From: Collimonas silvisoli
GTDB taxonomy: Bacteria > Pseudomonadota > Gammaproteobacteria > Burkholderiales > Burkholderiaceae_D
Reading direction: 5' to 3'
NCBI RefSeq assembly: GCF_018305005.1
Contig: NZ_JAGQEG010000019.1
Location: 1 to 64,000, forward strand
DNA length: 64,000 nucleotides
The notes below the pieces were generated by a model, which had not been told where the DNA came from, made no database searches, and saw only the letters and a list, made by a program, of their open reading frames with translations. The position numbers and the translations under genes are program-made. Positions 40,970-49,422 of the stretch are shown here, piece after piece (the first letter of the stretch is position 1; every line of letters begins with the position of its first letter).

Positions 40970-42400
40970 ATGCAAGTCACTTCCTCCGCTACCGCTGCTG
41001 AACCTGCCGATAATCTCTGGCTGCACATCGGCGCCGGCTCCTTCCATCGCGCGCACCAGGCGGTGTATCTGCATCATTTGAGAGAAGCCGGCGGCGCCGG
41101 CTGGTCACTCGCCCTGGCCAATATCCGTGACGACATGACACCGCTGCTGGATGCGCTGGAGCGGCAAGGCGGCGCCTATACGCTGGAAACCGTGACGCCA
41201 GGCGGCGTGCGCAACTACGAAACGATCCGTTCGATCAAGACCATCGTGCCCTGGGATGCGGCGCTGCTTGAGTTGACAGCGTTTGGTGCAAAAGCCGCCA
41301 CTAGGATAATTTCATTCACGGTCACCGAAGCTGGTTATTATCTCGATCATCATCACCGTCTGGACACCGGCAATCCGGATCTCGCCGCCGATCTGCAAGG
41401 CGAACTGAACACGATCTACGGCGCGCTGACCGCCATCCTGCGCGCGCGCGCCGCTGCCAACGGCGGCCCGCTCACCCTGCTCAATTGCGACAACCTGCGG
41501 CACAACGGCGAACGTTTCCACGACGGCTTGCTGCAGTTCCTGGCGTTGCGCGGCGAAACCGAGCTGCAGCAATGGGTGGCCGCACACACCAGCAGCCCCA
41601 ACTCGATGGTCGATCGCATCACGCCGCGCCCTACCGAAGAAGTCAGGACACGCGTGGCGCAAGCATGCGGCCAGGCCGATCCCTGCGCGCTGATGGCGGA
41701 GTCGTTCATCCAGTGGGTGATCGAAGACAAGTTTGCCGCAGGCCGTCCCGCGCTGGAAAAAGTCGGCGTCGAAATGGTGCAGTCGGTGCTGCCCTACGAA
41801 GAAGCCAAGATCCGCATACTCAACGCCACCCATAGCTGCATCGCCTGGGCCGGCACGCTGGTCGGGCTGAGCTATATCCACGAAGGCTGCGCCCGCGCGG
41901 ATATCCGCAAGATGGCCTACGACTATGTCACGCAAGACGTCATTCCTTGCCTGACGCCGAGCCCGCTCGATCTGGAAAATTATCGCGACGTGGTGCTGGA
42001 ACGCTTCGGCAATCCGAATATCCAGGACAGCAACCAGCGGGTTGCCGCCGACGGCTTCTCGAAAATCCCCGGCTTCATCGTGCCGACCCTGCAGGAATGT
42101 TTCGCACGCGGCGTGGTGCCGCACGCCACCCTGATCTTGCCGGCGCTATTCTTCATATTCCTGCAACGCTGGGCCAAAGGCCAACTACCCTACGCTTATC
42201 AAGACGGCATCTTCGATAAAGCCGCCACCCGGGCCATGCTGGACAGCGCCGACCCGGTGCGCGCCTATTGCGCCGATCCGGCCTTATGGGGCACACTAGC
42301 TGGCAGCTCGCAGCTTGAGTTTCAGCTGCGGGAAGCGTTGGTCAAGGTTCAGAACTGGCTTGCTGGAAAAAATAATAGTGACTTAACAGCGCCTCTATAA
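40970..42400 (+). CDS. dalD: D-arabinitol 4-dehydrogenase / mannitol dehydrogenase family
   Basis: 476 residues of the long-chain mannitol dehydrogenase family. Rossmann start [71 protein letters not shown] (catalytic Lys region) and [14 protein letters not shown] are all present. The [12 protein letters not shown] and EDKFAAGRP forms fit the D-arabinitol dehydrogenase branch, which oxidises D-arabinitol to D-xylulose with NAD. The xylulokinase gene downstream uses that product, supporting D-arabinitol over mannitol. Mannitol or sorbitol activity cannot be excluded. Confidence 0.83.
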   Translation: MQVTSSATAAEPADNLWLHIGAGSFHRAHQAVYLHHLREAGGAGWSLALANIRDDMTPLLDALERQGGAYTLETVTPGGVRNYETIRSIKTIVPWDAALLELTAFGAKAATRIISFTVTEAGYYLDHHHRLDTGNPDLAADLQGELNTIYGALTAILRARAAANGGPLTLLNCDNLRHNGERFHDGLLQFLALRGETELQQWVAAHTSSPNSMVDRITPRPTEEVRTRVAQACGQADPCALMAESFIQWVIEDKFAAGRPALEKVGVEMVQSVLPYEEAKIRILNATHSCIAWAGTLVGLSYIHEGCARADIRKMAYDYVTQDVIPCLTPSPLDLENYRDVVLERFGNPNIQDSNQRVAADGFSKIPGFIVPTLQECFARGVVPHATLILPALFFIFLQRWAKGQLPYAYQDGIFDKAATRAMLDSADPVRAYCADPALWGTLAGSSQLEFQLREALVKVQNWLAGKNNSDLTAPL

Positions 42401-42477
42401 ACCGTAGCGAGCATCGCAGACCAGAGATTGGGCCGCGCAGTAGGTTTATAGAAGTGCAATCGCGTAAGGGTGGAGAC

Positions 42478-43968
42478 ATGTATCTGGGCATCGACCTGGG
42501 CACCTCGGAAGTCAAGGTAGTCCTGATGGATCAGGCCGGCAATCTGCTGGCCGACGCCGGTTGTGCGTTAACCGTATCGCGGCCGCAACCGCGCTGGTCG
42601 GAACAAGATCCCGAACAATGGTGGCAAGCCACCTGCGACACCATCGCCAAGCTGCGTGCAAAAGCGCCGGCGCAGTTTCGCGCCGTGCGCGCCGTCGGCC
42701 TGTCGGGCCAGATGCATGGCGCGGTGCTGCTCGATGTGCAAGATCGCGTATTGCGGCCGGCGATTTTATGGAACGACTTGCGCAGCATCAGCGAATGCGC
42801 CGAGCTGACCGAGCGCGCACCGCAATTGCACCAGATCGCCGGCAATCTGGCCATGCCCGGTTTTACCGCTCCCAAGCTGCTATGGCTGGCGCGGCATGAA
42901 CCGGAAGTATTTGCCGCGATGCAGATGGTGTTGCTGCCTAAGGATTGGCTGCGCCTGAAAATGACCGGCAACAAGGTTTCCGAACCGTCCGATGCGGCCG
43001 GCACCCTTTGGCTGGATGTCGCCAAGCGCGACTGGTCGGACCAATTGCTGGCCGCCACCGGCATGCGCCGCTCGCACATGCCGCGCCTGGTGGAAGGCGG
43101 AGAATCGTCCGGTACGCTATTGCCTGAAGTGGCGGAGGCCTGGGGCTTGTCGCGCGAAGTGATCGTCGCCGGCGGCGGCGGCGACGGCGCCGCCAGTGCG
43201 GTAGGCATAGGCGCGGTGAATCCCGGCGACGGTTTCGTCTCGCTCGGCACCTCGGGCGTGTTGTTCGTCGTCAACGACCGTTTCCGTCCTAATCCAGCCC
43301 AAGCGGTACATGCCTTCTGCCACGCCCTGCCCGGCCGCTGGCACCAGATGAGCGTGATGCTGTCGGCGGCCAGCTGCCTGCGCTGGTTCTGCCGGCTGGT
43401 CAGCGTCGACGAAGCCACATTGCTGCAAGAAATCGCCGAGCTCGCCTCAAGCGCGCTGGAAAACGCGCCGCTATTCCTGCCCTACTTATCCGGTGAACGC
43501 ACGCCGCACAACGATCCCTATGCGCAAGGCGTATTCCACGGCCTGTCGCACGCCCACGGCCGCGCCGCGCTAGGTTACGCCGTGATCGAAGGCGTCACCT
43601 TCGGGATGGCCGACGGCCTGAACGCCTTGCACACCGCCGGCACCGAAGTCACGGAATTGTCGCTGGTAGGCGGCGGTTCGCGCAGCCCCTACTGGGCGCA
43701 ACTGATCGCCGATGCCTTGAATGTACGCATGGTGACCCATGTCGGCAGCGAAACCGGCGGCGCGCTGGGCGCGGCCCGCCTGGCTTGGCTAGCGGCCAAC
43801 GACCAGCCCGGCAAGGAAGCCGTGATCTGCGCCAAGCCGCCGTTACGGGAAGCATTTACGCCAAATGCGCAGCGCCACGCAGCATTGCAGCCGCGCTTGG
43901 CGGCCTTCCGCGAAATTTACCGCTGCCGTCCGGAGCGGAGCGTAGATCTCGACCAGGCAGAGCATTGA
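42478..43968 (+). CDS. xylB: Xylulokinase
   Basis: 496 residues, FGGY kinase family. MYLGIDLGTSEVKVVLMDQA (phosphate loop), AVGLSGQMHGAVLLD, the WNDLRS segment, FVSLGTSGVLFVV and LVGGGSRSPYWAQLIADAL (adenine-binding) are present, length usual. It phosphorylates D-xylulose to xylulose 5-phosphate for the pentose phosphate pathway. ATG at 42478 has GGAG upstream. Last gene of the pentitol operon, 77 bases after the dehydrogenase. Confidence 0.92.
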   Translation: MYLGIDLGTSEVKVVLMDQAGNLLADAGCALTVSRPQPRWSEQDPEQWWQATCDTIAKLRAKAPAQFRAVRAVGLSGQMHGAVLLDVQDRVLRPAILWNDLRSISECAELTERAPQLHQIAGNLAMPGFTAPKLLWLARHEPEVFAAMQMVLLPKDWLRLKMTGNKVSEPSDAAGTLWLDVAKRDWSDQLLAATGMRRSHMPRLVEGGESSGTLLPEVAEAWGLSREVIVAGGGGDGAASAVGIGAVNPGDGFVSLGTSGVLFVVNDRFRPNPAQAVHAFCHALPGRWHQMSVMLSAASCLRWFCRLVSVDEATLLQEIAELASSALENAPLFLPYLSGERTPHNDPYAQGVFHGLSHAHGRAALGYAVIEGVTFGMADGLNALHTAGTEVTELSLVGGGSRSPYWAQLIADALNVRMVTHVGSETGGALGAARLAWLAANDQPGKEAVICAKPPLREAFTPNAQRHAALQPRLAAFREIYRCRPERSVDLDQAEH

Positions 43969-44114
43969 TTTGATTTTCAGGCGCTATGGACGGCGTCGTC
44001 TTAGCCGACTGCTAAGCGGCCTGCACAACCTCTGGATTCCGGTTCCCTGACAGAGCTTCGCTTTCCGCTAAATTCCTTGCTACAATTGGCAAATCCGCCA
44101 GATATGGCGGCGAC

Positions 44115-44190
44115 GCCGATGTAGCTCAGTTGGTAGAGCAACGCACTCGTAACGCGTAGGTCACCAGTTCGATTCCGGTCATCGGCACCA
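44115..44190 (+). tRNA. tRNA-Thr(CGT)
   Basis: Cloverleaf of 76 bases with encoded CCA. Acceptor GCCGATG/CATCGGC, D arm GCTC/GAGC, anticodon loop CTCGTAA (anticodon CGT), T arm with GTTCGATTC. TACAAT upstream at about 44081 is the probable -10. Confidence 0.93.
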
Positions 44191-44195
44191 ATTTG

Positions 44196-44230
44196 AAAAG
44201 AGGCTCCAGCTTCCCCAGGAACCTCTTTTT
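44196..44230. terminator. Bidirectional intrinsic terminator
   Basis: AAAAGAGG and CCTCTTTTT pair around an 18-base loop, with A-tract on one side and T-tract on the other. It can end tRNA-Thr rightward and the hydrolase operon leftward. Confidence 0.8.
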
Positions 44231-44249
44231 GATCCCACCACCACCTCCG

Positions 44250-45026
44250 TTACCAAGACGCATGGGAAGAGCTCGCCAGCCAATCCCGCACTTGTTCCGC
44301 CACCCAATGCCCGGCATCCAGCGGCAGGTCGTGACCAGCGCTGGCTTGTGTCGCCAAGGATGCCTGCCATCGATGCGCCAGCTGCTGTGAGCAGCGTGGA
44401 TCGATCAAGCGGTCCGCGCCGCTGGCAAGAATCAGCAGCGGCGGCGGCGGCGCGTGCGCGGGCGCGCGATAACGGATTGCCGCGCATAGCTGGCGCAAGG
44501 CGTTCCGATAGGTGACCGGATGGTCGCGTTGATAACTGATCCAGTCAGCCAGCACCTCCGCTTGCTGCGCGCATTGATTGCTGGTCAAGCGCAACAGGAG
44601 ACTTTCCTGCCGCCCGACATTGCGCTTATGCAGACCTAACAGACCAAGAGCCAGCAGTGCCGGATAATTGCGCGGCCTCAGGCGTCGATAGAATGGGCTG
44701 ACAGGACGTAAGCTGGTATTGAGCAGAACACAGCCATCGACTTCATCCGGATAACGCGCAGCCCAATCGGTTGCGACCATTCCACCCAAAGATAAGGCTA
44801 ACAAATAATAGGGCGGCGCGATATGCTGGCTCAACAGCTGTCGGCGGCAGGAATCTGTCATCTGCTCCACTCGCATCGGGCTTTTGAGCGCGTGCAGGCT
44901 GCCGTTTCCGGGTAAATCGAGAAGTGTGATATCGGCCTCCGGCACCATCGAACGGAACAGCTCCGGAAACTTTCCCCAGTGCCGCGTCTCCCGCATCAGC
45001 CCTCTCAGAAACACCCATTTACTCAT
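44250..45026 (-). CDS. Alpha/beta hydrolase
   Basis: 258 residues. LLDLPGNGSLHA early, nucleophile elbow LALSLGGMVATD (Ser79), acid ASGADRLIDP and histidine in DAGHWVAEQVRDWL give a full catalytic triad. Substrate unknown. Its ATG lies inside the end of the M14 peptidase gene (8-base overlap), so the two are translated together and probably act on related substrates. Confidence 0.85.
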   Translation of the reverse strand: MSKWVFLRGLMRETRHWGKFPELFRSMVPEADITLLDLPGNGSLHALKSPMRVEQMTDSCRRQLLSQHIAPPYYLLALSLGGMVATDWAARYPDEVDGCVLLNTSLRPVSPFYRRLRPRNYPALLALGLLGLHKRNVGRQESLLLRLTSNQCAQQAEVLADWISYQRDHPVTYRNALRQLCAAIRYRAPAHAPPPPLLILASGADRLIDPRCSQQLAHRWQASLATQASAGHDLPLDAGHWVAEQVRDWLASSSHASW

Positions 45027-46017
45027 GGCGCGCCTCGTGTTGTTCCGGTCGCTCAGGATTGCCTGGCACCCAATACTGATGCGCGCCGGCGGCCCTGGTC
45101 AGAAAATCGAGCCATACCAGGTGGCTGCGCAGCACGCGATGCAAACGTCCGGGTGATTTGGGATTGAACATGCCCAGGCGGGAAAACAGCTGACGCGGAT
45201 TTTCTTTTACCCAAAGCCAGGATCCCATCTCCAGCGTGAGCGGCAGAAAAACCCGATCACTGCTGGCTGATACTTGCAGGTAAAGGTAGTCCCACAAATC
45301 GCCATGGGTCAGATACTGGCAGTTTTGCGCCTCGAACAAATAATCGTGTTCGCGGTAGGTTTGATTAAACAGATCCTTGAGAGCGAGAACTTGCGGCAAG
45401 TGCCGCATCGGCGTCCGGCTGCAGGCGTAGGGAAACCAGATGCGATCCTTCAATCCGAAACCGGAGTGGCAATCCAGCGCAATGCTGAATGGGCGGCTCA
45501 GCAGCTCTTGTTGCACGACGTTGCACAGTGCCTGGGCCTCGGCTTCCATCGGCATGTTGCTTGCCCCGCGGTACCAGGGCAAATGCGAGCTGATGCGTTG
45601 TCCGCCCAGCAGAAAAAAGACTTTCTCGCTGGAGTTTATCGGCGCATTGCGCATCAGGTCCACGCCTCTCGGGTTGCTGCGGGTACTGTCCCACATCCCG
45701 GCAGGATTCACCAAAGGCATGAAAATCAAACGTACCGACGCCAATTGGTGATGCAATACCGCATCCCATTTCAAGCGTGCCAGCAAGCTGTGCAAGAAGG
45801 CCAGGAGAACTCGGGTGCCGATGCGTTCCAGACCGTGAACGCCGCCGAAAAAACCGACCGCCGGCGCCTCCGGATTTTTGCTGCCGATAGACAAGACATA
45901 GATCGGAAAGTGATGGCCCTTCAATTCGATTTCGCACACTGAGCGAGCTTCCAGGTAAGGTTGTCCCTCCTGAATAATGCTCTCCAGCTCGATCAATTCC
46001 GGCAAATTGAAGTCCAT
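45019..46017 (-). CDS. M14-type zinc carboxypeptidase-like protein
   Basis: 332 residues. GFFGGVHGLERIGTRV supplies the H61-x-x-E64 zinc pair, IALDCHSGFG the third zinc His, and LTLEMGSW the late glutamate typical of M14 enzymes. RSNPRGVDLMRNAP fits the substrate carboxylate-binding arginine. No signal peptide, so cytoplasmic. ATG at 46017 has GGAGGC upstream and is preferred to the long upstream extension. Partner of the alpha/beta hydrolase gene. Natural substrate unknown; a peptide, amide or acyl-amino acid are options. Confidence 0.82.
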   Translation of the reverse strand: MDFNLPELIELESIIQEGQPYLEARSVCEIELKGHHFPIYVLSIGSKNPEAPAVGFFGGVHGLERIGTRVLLAFLHSLLARLKWDAVLHHQLASVRLIFMPLVNPAGMWDSTRSNPRGVDLMRNAPINSSEKVFFLLGGQRISSHLPWYRGASNMPMEAEAQALCNVVQQELLSRPFSIALDCHSGFGLKDRIWFPYACSRTPMRHLPQVLALKDLFNQTYREHDYLFEAQNCQYLTHGDLWDYLYLQVSASSDRVFLPLTLEMGSWLWVKENPRQLFSRLGMFNPKSPGRLHRVLRSHLVWLDFLTRAAGAHQYWVPGNPERPEQHEARHE

Positions 46018-46184
46018 TTTTTGCCTCCAACGCCCATTTATTTCATGGATGGGACAAAGAAAACTTTTGCGCTTTGTTTGACGTATTGTCAAGGGAATAT
46101 CTAAAAAAACCGAACCTTCAACGAGACTGGTTTGCTGCAATTTACCTGCTAGAATTTCCCTCTTATCAGAACAGCAGGTTTTCT

Positions 46185-47045
46185 ATGACCACCTACGCCT
46201 TCCGCATCCTCAACGTCTTTGCAGAATCCACTTTCGGCGGCAATCAGCTGTGCGTATTTGAAGACGCGCGCGGCATGGACGACGCCACCATGCAAGCGCT
46301 GGCACTGCAGTTCAACCTATCGGAAACCACGTTTATCCTGCCCTCCGAGCGCGCCGACGCCCGCGTGCGAGTTTTCACGCCCGGTTATGAAATGCGGTTT
46401 GCCGGCCATCCGACGCTGGGCACTGCGCATGTGGTGCGCGACCTGGCCGGCACCGGCGACGCACTCTCGCTGGAATTCACGGCTGGCATAGTCCCGGTAC
46501 GCGCCGCAGGCGATATCTGGACTTTCACCGCCCCTCAGAGTGGTGAACCGAAGACAGCGCCGGCAAACCTGACACAAGCGAAAATGGCGGAATTACTCAG
46601 CTTGAACGAGCACGATTTGCTAGCCCCGCCTGTGTGGGTCGACACCGGCGCCGATCAGTTGCTGGTAGCGTTGCGCAGCACGGACGCTGTGCGCCGCGCG
46701 CATCCCGAAAGCGCGCAGCTTGACGCCTGGCCTGAAAGCAGCCTTGAGCGCAAGACCGTATACGTGTTTGCTTTCGATCCAGATCAGCCTGGCCGGGTGC
46801 TCTCCCGTTACTTCTTTTCCAAGCAAGGCGGCGGCGTGGCCGAAGATCCCGGCACCGGATCGGCTTGCGCCAACCTTGGCGGCTGGCTGATCGCCAATCG
46901 CCATGCGCTGCCTGTGGAATATGAAATCGAGCAAGGCGAAGCAGTGCAGCGGCCCTGTCTGTTGCGGCTTAAAGTGACGGCCGACTCTGCCATCCAGGTG
47001 GGCGGCAAGGTCATCGAAATCGGCCGCGGCAAGATCAGTCTGTAG
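46185..47045 (+). CDS. PhzF family isomerase-like protein
   Basis: 286 residues. AFRILNVFAESTFGGNQLCV at the start, NLSETTFIL with the catalytic-type Glu47, EMRFAGHPTLGTAHVV and EDPGTGSACANLGGWL are classic PhzF/YddE motifs. Bacterial members are diverse isomerases or epimerases; no phenazine genes are present, so a phenazine role is not implied. ATG at 46185 follows AGCAGG. Divergent from the M14/hydrolase operon. Confidence 0.88.
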   Translation: MTTYAFRILNVFAESTFGGNQLCVFEDARGMDDATMQALALQFNLSETTFILPSERADARVRVFTPGYEMRFAGHPTLGTAHVVRDLAGTGDALSLEFTAGIVPVRAAGDIWTFTAPQSGEPKTAPANLTQAKMAELLSLNEHDLLAPPVWVDTGADQLLVALRSTDAVRRAHPESAQLDAWPESSLERKTVYVFAFDPDQPGRVLSRYFFSKQGGGVAEDPGTGSACANLGGWLIANRHALPVEYEIEQGEAVQRPCLLRLKVTADSAIQVGGKVIEIGRGKISL

Positions 47046-47080
47046 CGATCAAATCCGGCCGCATGGACGCGGCGACTTAC

Positions 47081-48316
47081 TCAAGCCCGCGCCTGCGACC
47101 AGCGCCGATAGCGCCGTGTCAGACGGCGCGTGCGCAACTGATCGATAATTAAACTCACTAGCGGCGAATGATTGGCCGCCGCCGTGCGACTGGCGCCGAG
47201 CAAACGCAAGCGGCGTTTGACCAGGGCCATGCGCGCCACTGCCGCCATCACCTGATCCTTCCAATCGACTTGCGGACTGTGTGCAGTCTGATCACCGCCC
47301 GCCAGCCATTGCGCCGGCAAATCGGGAACAATCGCCAACGCCGTCGCCATGCCCGCCACCGCCACGCCGCTGGCGAGAACTTGCTCTGCCACCGCCTTGC
47401 GGCTGATCCCGCCAGTGGTCATTACCGGCATACGGGCGACGGCGGCCAGTTCTTTGGCAAACTCCAGGAAATAAGCTTCACGCGCCAAGCTACGGCCATC
47501 TGCGGTACGTCCTTGCATCGCGGGACTTTCGTAACTGCCGCCAGACAGTTCGACCAGATCCACCTGCAAGTCATTGAGCCACAGGATGACTTGCCTGGCG
47601 TCGTCTTCGCTAAAGCCGCCGCGCTGAAAATCGGCGGAGTTGAGTTTTACCGCGATGCAAAAGCTGGCCGAGACTGCGGCGCGCACTGCGCGCACCACGT
47701 CCAGCAACAAGCGCGCCCGGTTGGCCAGGCTGCCACCCCATTCATCCCTGCGTTGATTGCTCAAAGGCGACAGGAATTGTGAAATCAGATAACCATGGGC
47801 GGCGTGGATCTCGACCCCGGTAAATCCTGCCCGCTCGGCAGCGGCGGCACTGGCGGCAAAGCGCGTGATGACTTCCTGGATCTCGGCATCGCTCATGGCT
47901 TTGGGCTGTACGAACAGCTTGCTGTGCTTGCCCATGTCCAGCGCCAGCGCTGACGGCGCCCAAGCCGCGCCGCCCATGGCGGCCATCACCTGACGGCCGG
48001 GATGATTGAGCTGCATCCATACCTGTGCGCCCTTGTGTTTTGCAGCCTCGGCCCATTGCATGAAAGGTCGCAATGGCGTCTCGGCTTCCAGCACTATGCC
48101 GCCTGGGCCGGTCAGCGCCCGGCCGTCGATCATGACATTACCGGTGATGATCAGGCCGACGCCGCCGTCGGCCCAGGCCCGGTATAAGCGGTGGATGGCA
48201 GCGCCGGGCAGTTGGCCACGGTCAGCCATATTTTCTTCCATGGCGGCCTTGGCCAGGCGGTTGGGTAGGAGGCTGCCGTTCGGCAGTTGCAAAGATGAAA
48301 ACATGATTGAGGTCAT
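47081..48316 (-). CDS. NADH:flavin oxidoreductase (Old Yellow Enzyme family)
   Basis: 411 residues, FMN-binding TIM barrel. NRLAKAAMEE near the start, VWMQLNHPGRQ, GVEIHAAHGYLISQFLSPLSN (substrate His and family signature), VELSGGSYESP and VMTTGGI are present. No FeS/FAD extension as in 2,4-dienoyl-CoA reductases. It probably reduces electrophilic enones. Regulated by the divergent MerR gene through the 19-base-spaced promoter at 48350-48380. Confidence 0.9.
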   Translation of the reverse strand: MTSIMFSSLQLPNGSLLPNRLAKAAMEENMADRGQLPGAAIHRLYRAWADGGVGLIITGNVMIDGRALTGPGGIVLEAETPLRPFMQWAEAAKHKGAQVWMQLNHPGRQVMAAMGGAAWAPSALALDMGKHSKLFVQPKAMSDAEIQEVITRFAASAAAAERAGFTGVEIHAAHGYLISQFLSPLSNQRRDEWGGSLANRARLLLDVVRAVRAAVSASFCIAVKLNSADFQRGGFSEDDARQVILWLNDLQVDLVELSGGSYESPAMQGRTADGRSLAREAYFLEFAKELAAVARMPVMTTGGISRKAVAEQVLASGVAVAGMATALAIVPDLPAQWLAGGDQTAHSPQVDWKDQVMAAVARMALVKRRLRLLGASRTAAANHSPLVSLIIDQLRTRRLTRRYRRWSQARA

Positions 48317-48349
48317 GGCGGGCTCGCTAGCGAGAGTAGGAAATACTGT

Positions 48350-48381
48350 ATGCTAAGCTTGAAGTCAACTTTAAGGTCAAG
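48350..48381 (-). promoter_or_regulatory. MerR-type promoter/operator of the ene-reductase gene
   Basis: On the leftward strand TTGACC (48375-48380) and TAGCAT (48350-48355) are separated by 19 bases, the stretched spacer that MerR proteins twist into activity. The inverted repeat CTTGA-N14-TCAAG (48358-48381) fills the spacer. It lies between the divergent MerR and ene-reductase genes. Confidence 0.75.
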
Positions 48382-48385
48382 CGAT

Positions 48386-48787
48386 ATGAAGATTGGTGAA
48401 CTGGCGGACAAAACCGGCATGGCGCCCTCGGCGATCCGCTATTACGAGCAAAGCGGTTTGCTGCCCAAGCCTGAACGCGGGAGCAACGGCTATCGCGACT
48501 ATGCAGAGGCGGCCGTCGAACGCCTGCGCCGGATCCAGATGGCGCAGAGCCTGGGATTTTCGCTGGACGCTATCCGCAGCGTGTTCGCCAGCGATGAGGA
48601 ACTGTCCAAGGATGAGTTGCTGCGCAAGCTGGACGGCCGGCTGCAGGAGATCAAGCAACTCATGGATACGCTGCGTGAGCAGCAGCAACATCTGCGCACC
48701 TTACGCACTACGCTGCGGGAAACCTGGGCAGAGGGTGAGTGCCTGAACACGACTGCCTTGGCAAACGGCAAGCTGGCCAAACCTTGA
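48386..48787 (+). CDS. MerR family regulator
   Basis: 133 residues. MKIGELADKTGMAPSAIRYY followed by SGLLPKPERGSNGYRDY (HTH and wing), then a long dimer helix and a C-terminal ending with a single Cys (GECLNTT). It likely senses an electrophile or oxidant and activates the divergent oxidoreductase gene. ATG at 48386 overlaps the operator region closely, typical of MerR genes. Confidence 0.9.
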   Translation: MKIGELADKTGMAPSAIRYYEQSGLLPKPERGSNGYRDYAEAAVERLRRIQMAQSLGFSLDAIRSVFASDEELSKDELLRKLDGRLQEIKQLMDTLREQQQHLRTLRTTLRETWAEGECLNTTALANGKLAKP

Positions 48788-48857
48788 AAACCCTAACTGG
48801 ATTGCCAGCGCTTGAGAGACGTGAAAATCAAGGATTGCTGCCGTTGACCGCTAGTTG

Positions 48858-49229
48858 CTAGTCCTTGTATTCCGAGTATTTGCGCGCATCGCCACGCACC
48901 TTATCTGCCGGATATTTGATCCGGTTGAGCACCATTTTTTCTGACACTGCCGCACTGAGATCGACATCGAGCTTATCGGCCAGACGGATCAGGTAAACCA
49001 GTACATCAGCCATTTCATGCCGGACCTGCAGCAACTTGGCCGGACCGAGTTCGTCGGCACTTCCGCTTGGCAGCCATTGAAAATGCTCAAGAAGTTCAGC
49101 CGCTTCAACACACAGCGCGGCGGACAGATTTTTGGGAGTATGAAACTGATCCCAGTCGCGTTCGCTAACGAATTGGCGGATTTGATCGCGTAAGTTGGCA
49201 AACTCGCCGCTCTTTGACTGCTCACTCAT
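48858..49229 (-). CDS. MazG-like nucleotide pyrophosphohydrolase
   Basis: 123 residues. LSAALCVEAAELLEHFQW (ExxE) and HEMADVLVYLIRLADKL (ExxD) form the magnesium-binding helices of all-alpha NTP pyrophosphatases of the RS21-C6/DCTPP1 type. It removes non-canonical or excess dNTPs such as modified dCTP. Single gene. Confidence 0.9.
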   Translation of the reverse strand: MSEQSKSGEFANLRDQIRQFVSERDWDQFHTPKNLSAALCVEAAELLEHFQWLPSGSADELGPAKLLQVRHEMADVLVYLIRLADKLDVDLSAAVSEKMVLNRIKYPADKVRGDARKYSEYKD

Positions 49230-49422
49230 GTAGCTCTCCTTTTAATGCCGTATATGCAATCTTGCCAAAATCCCGGCGATGCTTGAAATATTTTTTTGCG
49301 TGGGCCTGTTTTCTTACGAGAATGTTTGTTACCTTGCTTACAGGAACTTGTTTTCGGCAATAATTTTGTGGACTGACATGCCGCCGTTTAATGACGGAAC
49401 CATCATCTCGGTGAGGATGCAT

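Noticed and set aside
46185-47045. Phenazine biosynthesis as the role of the PhzF-like gene
   Set aside because: No other phz genes are present, and most PhzF-family members are unrelated to phenazines.
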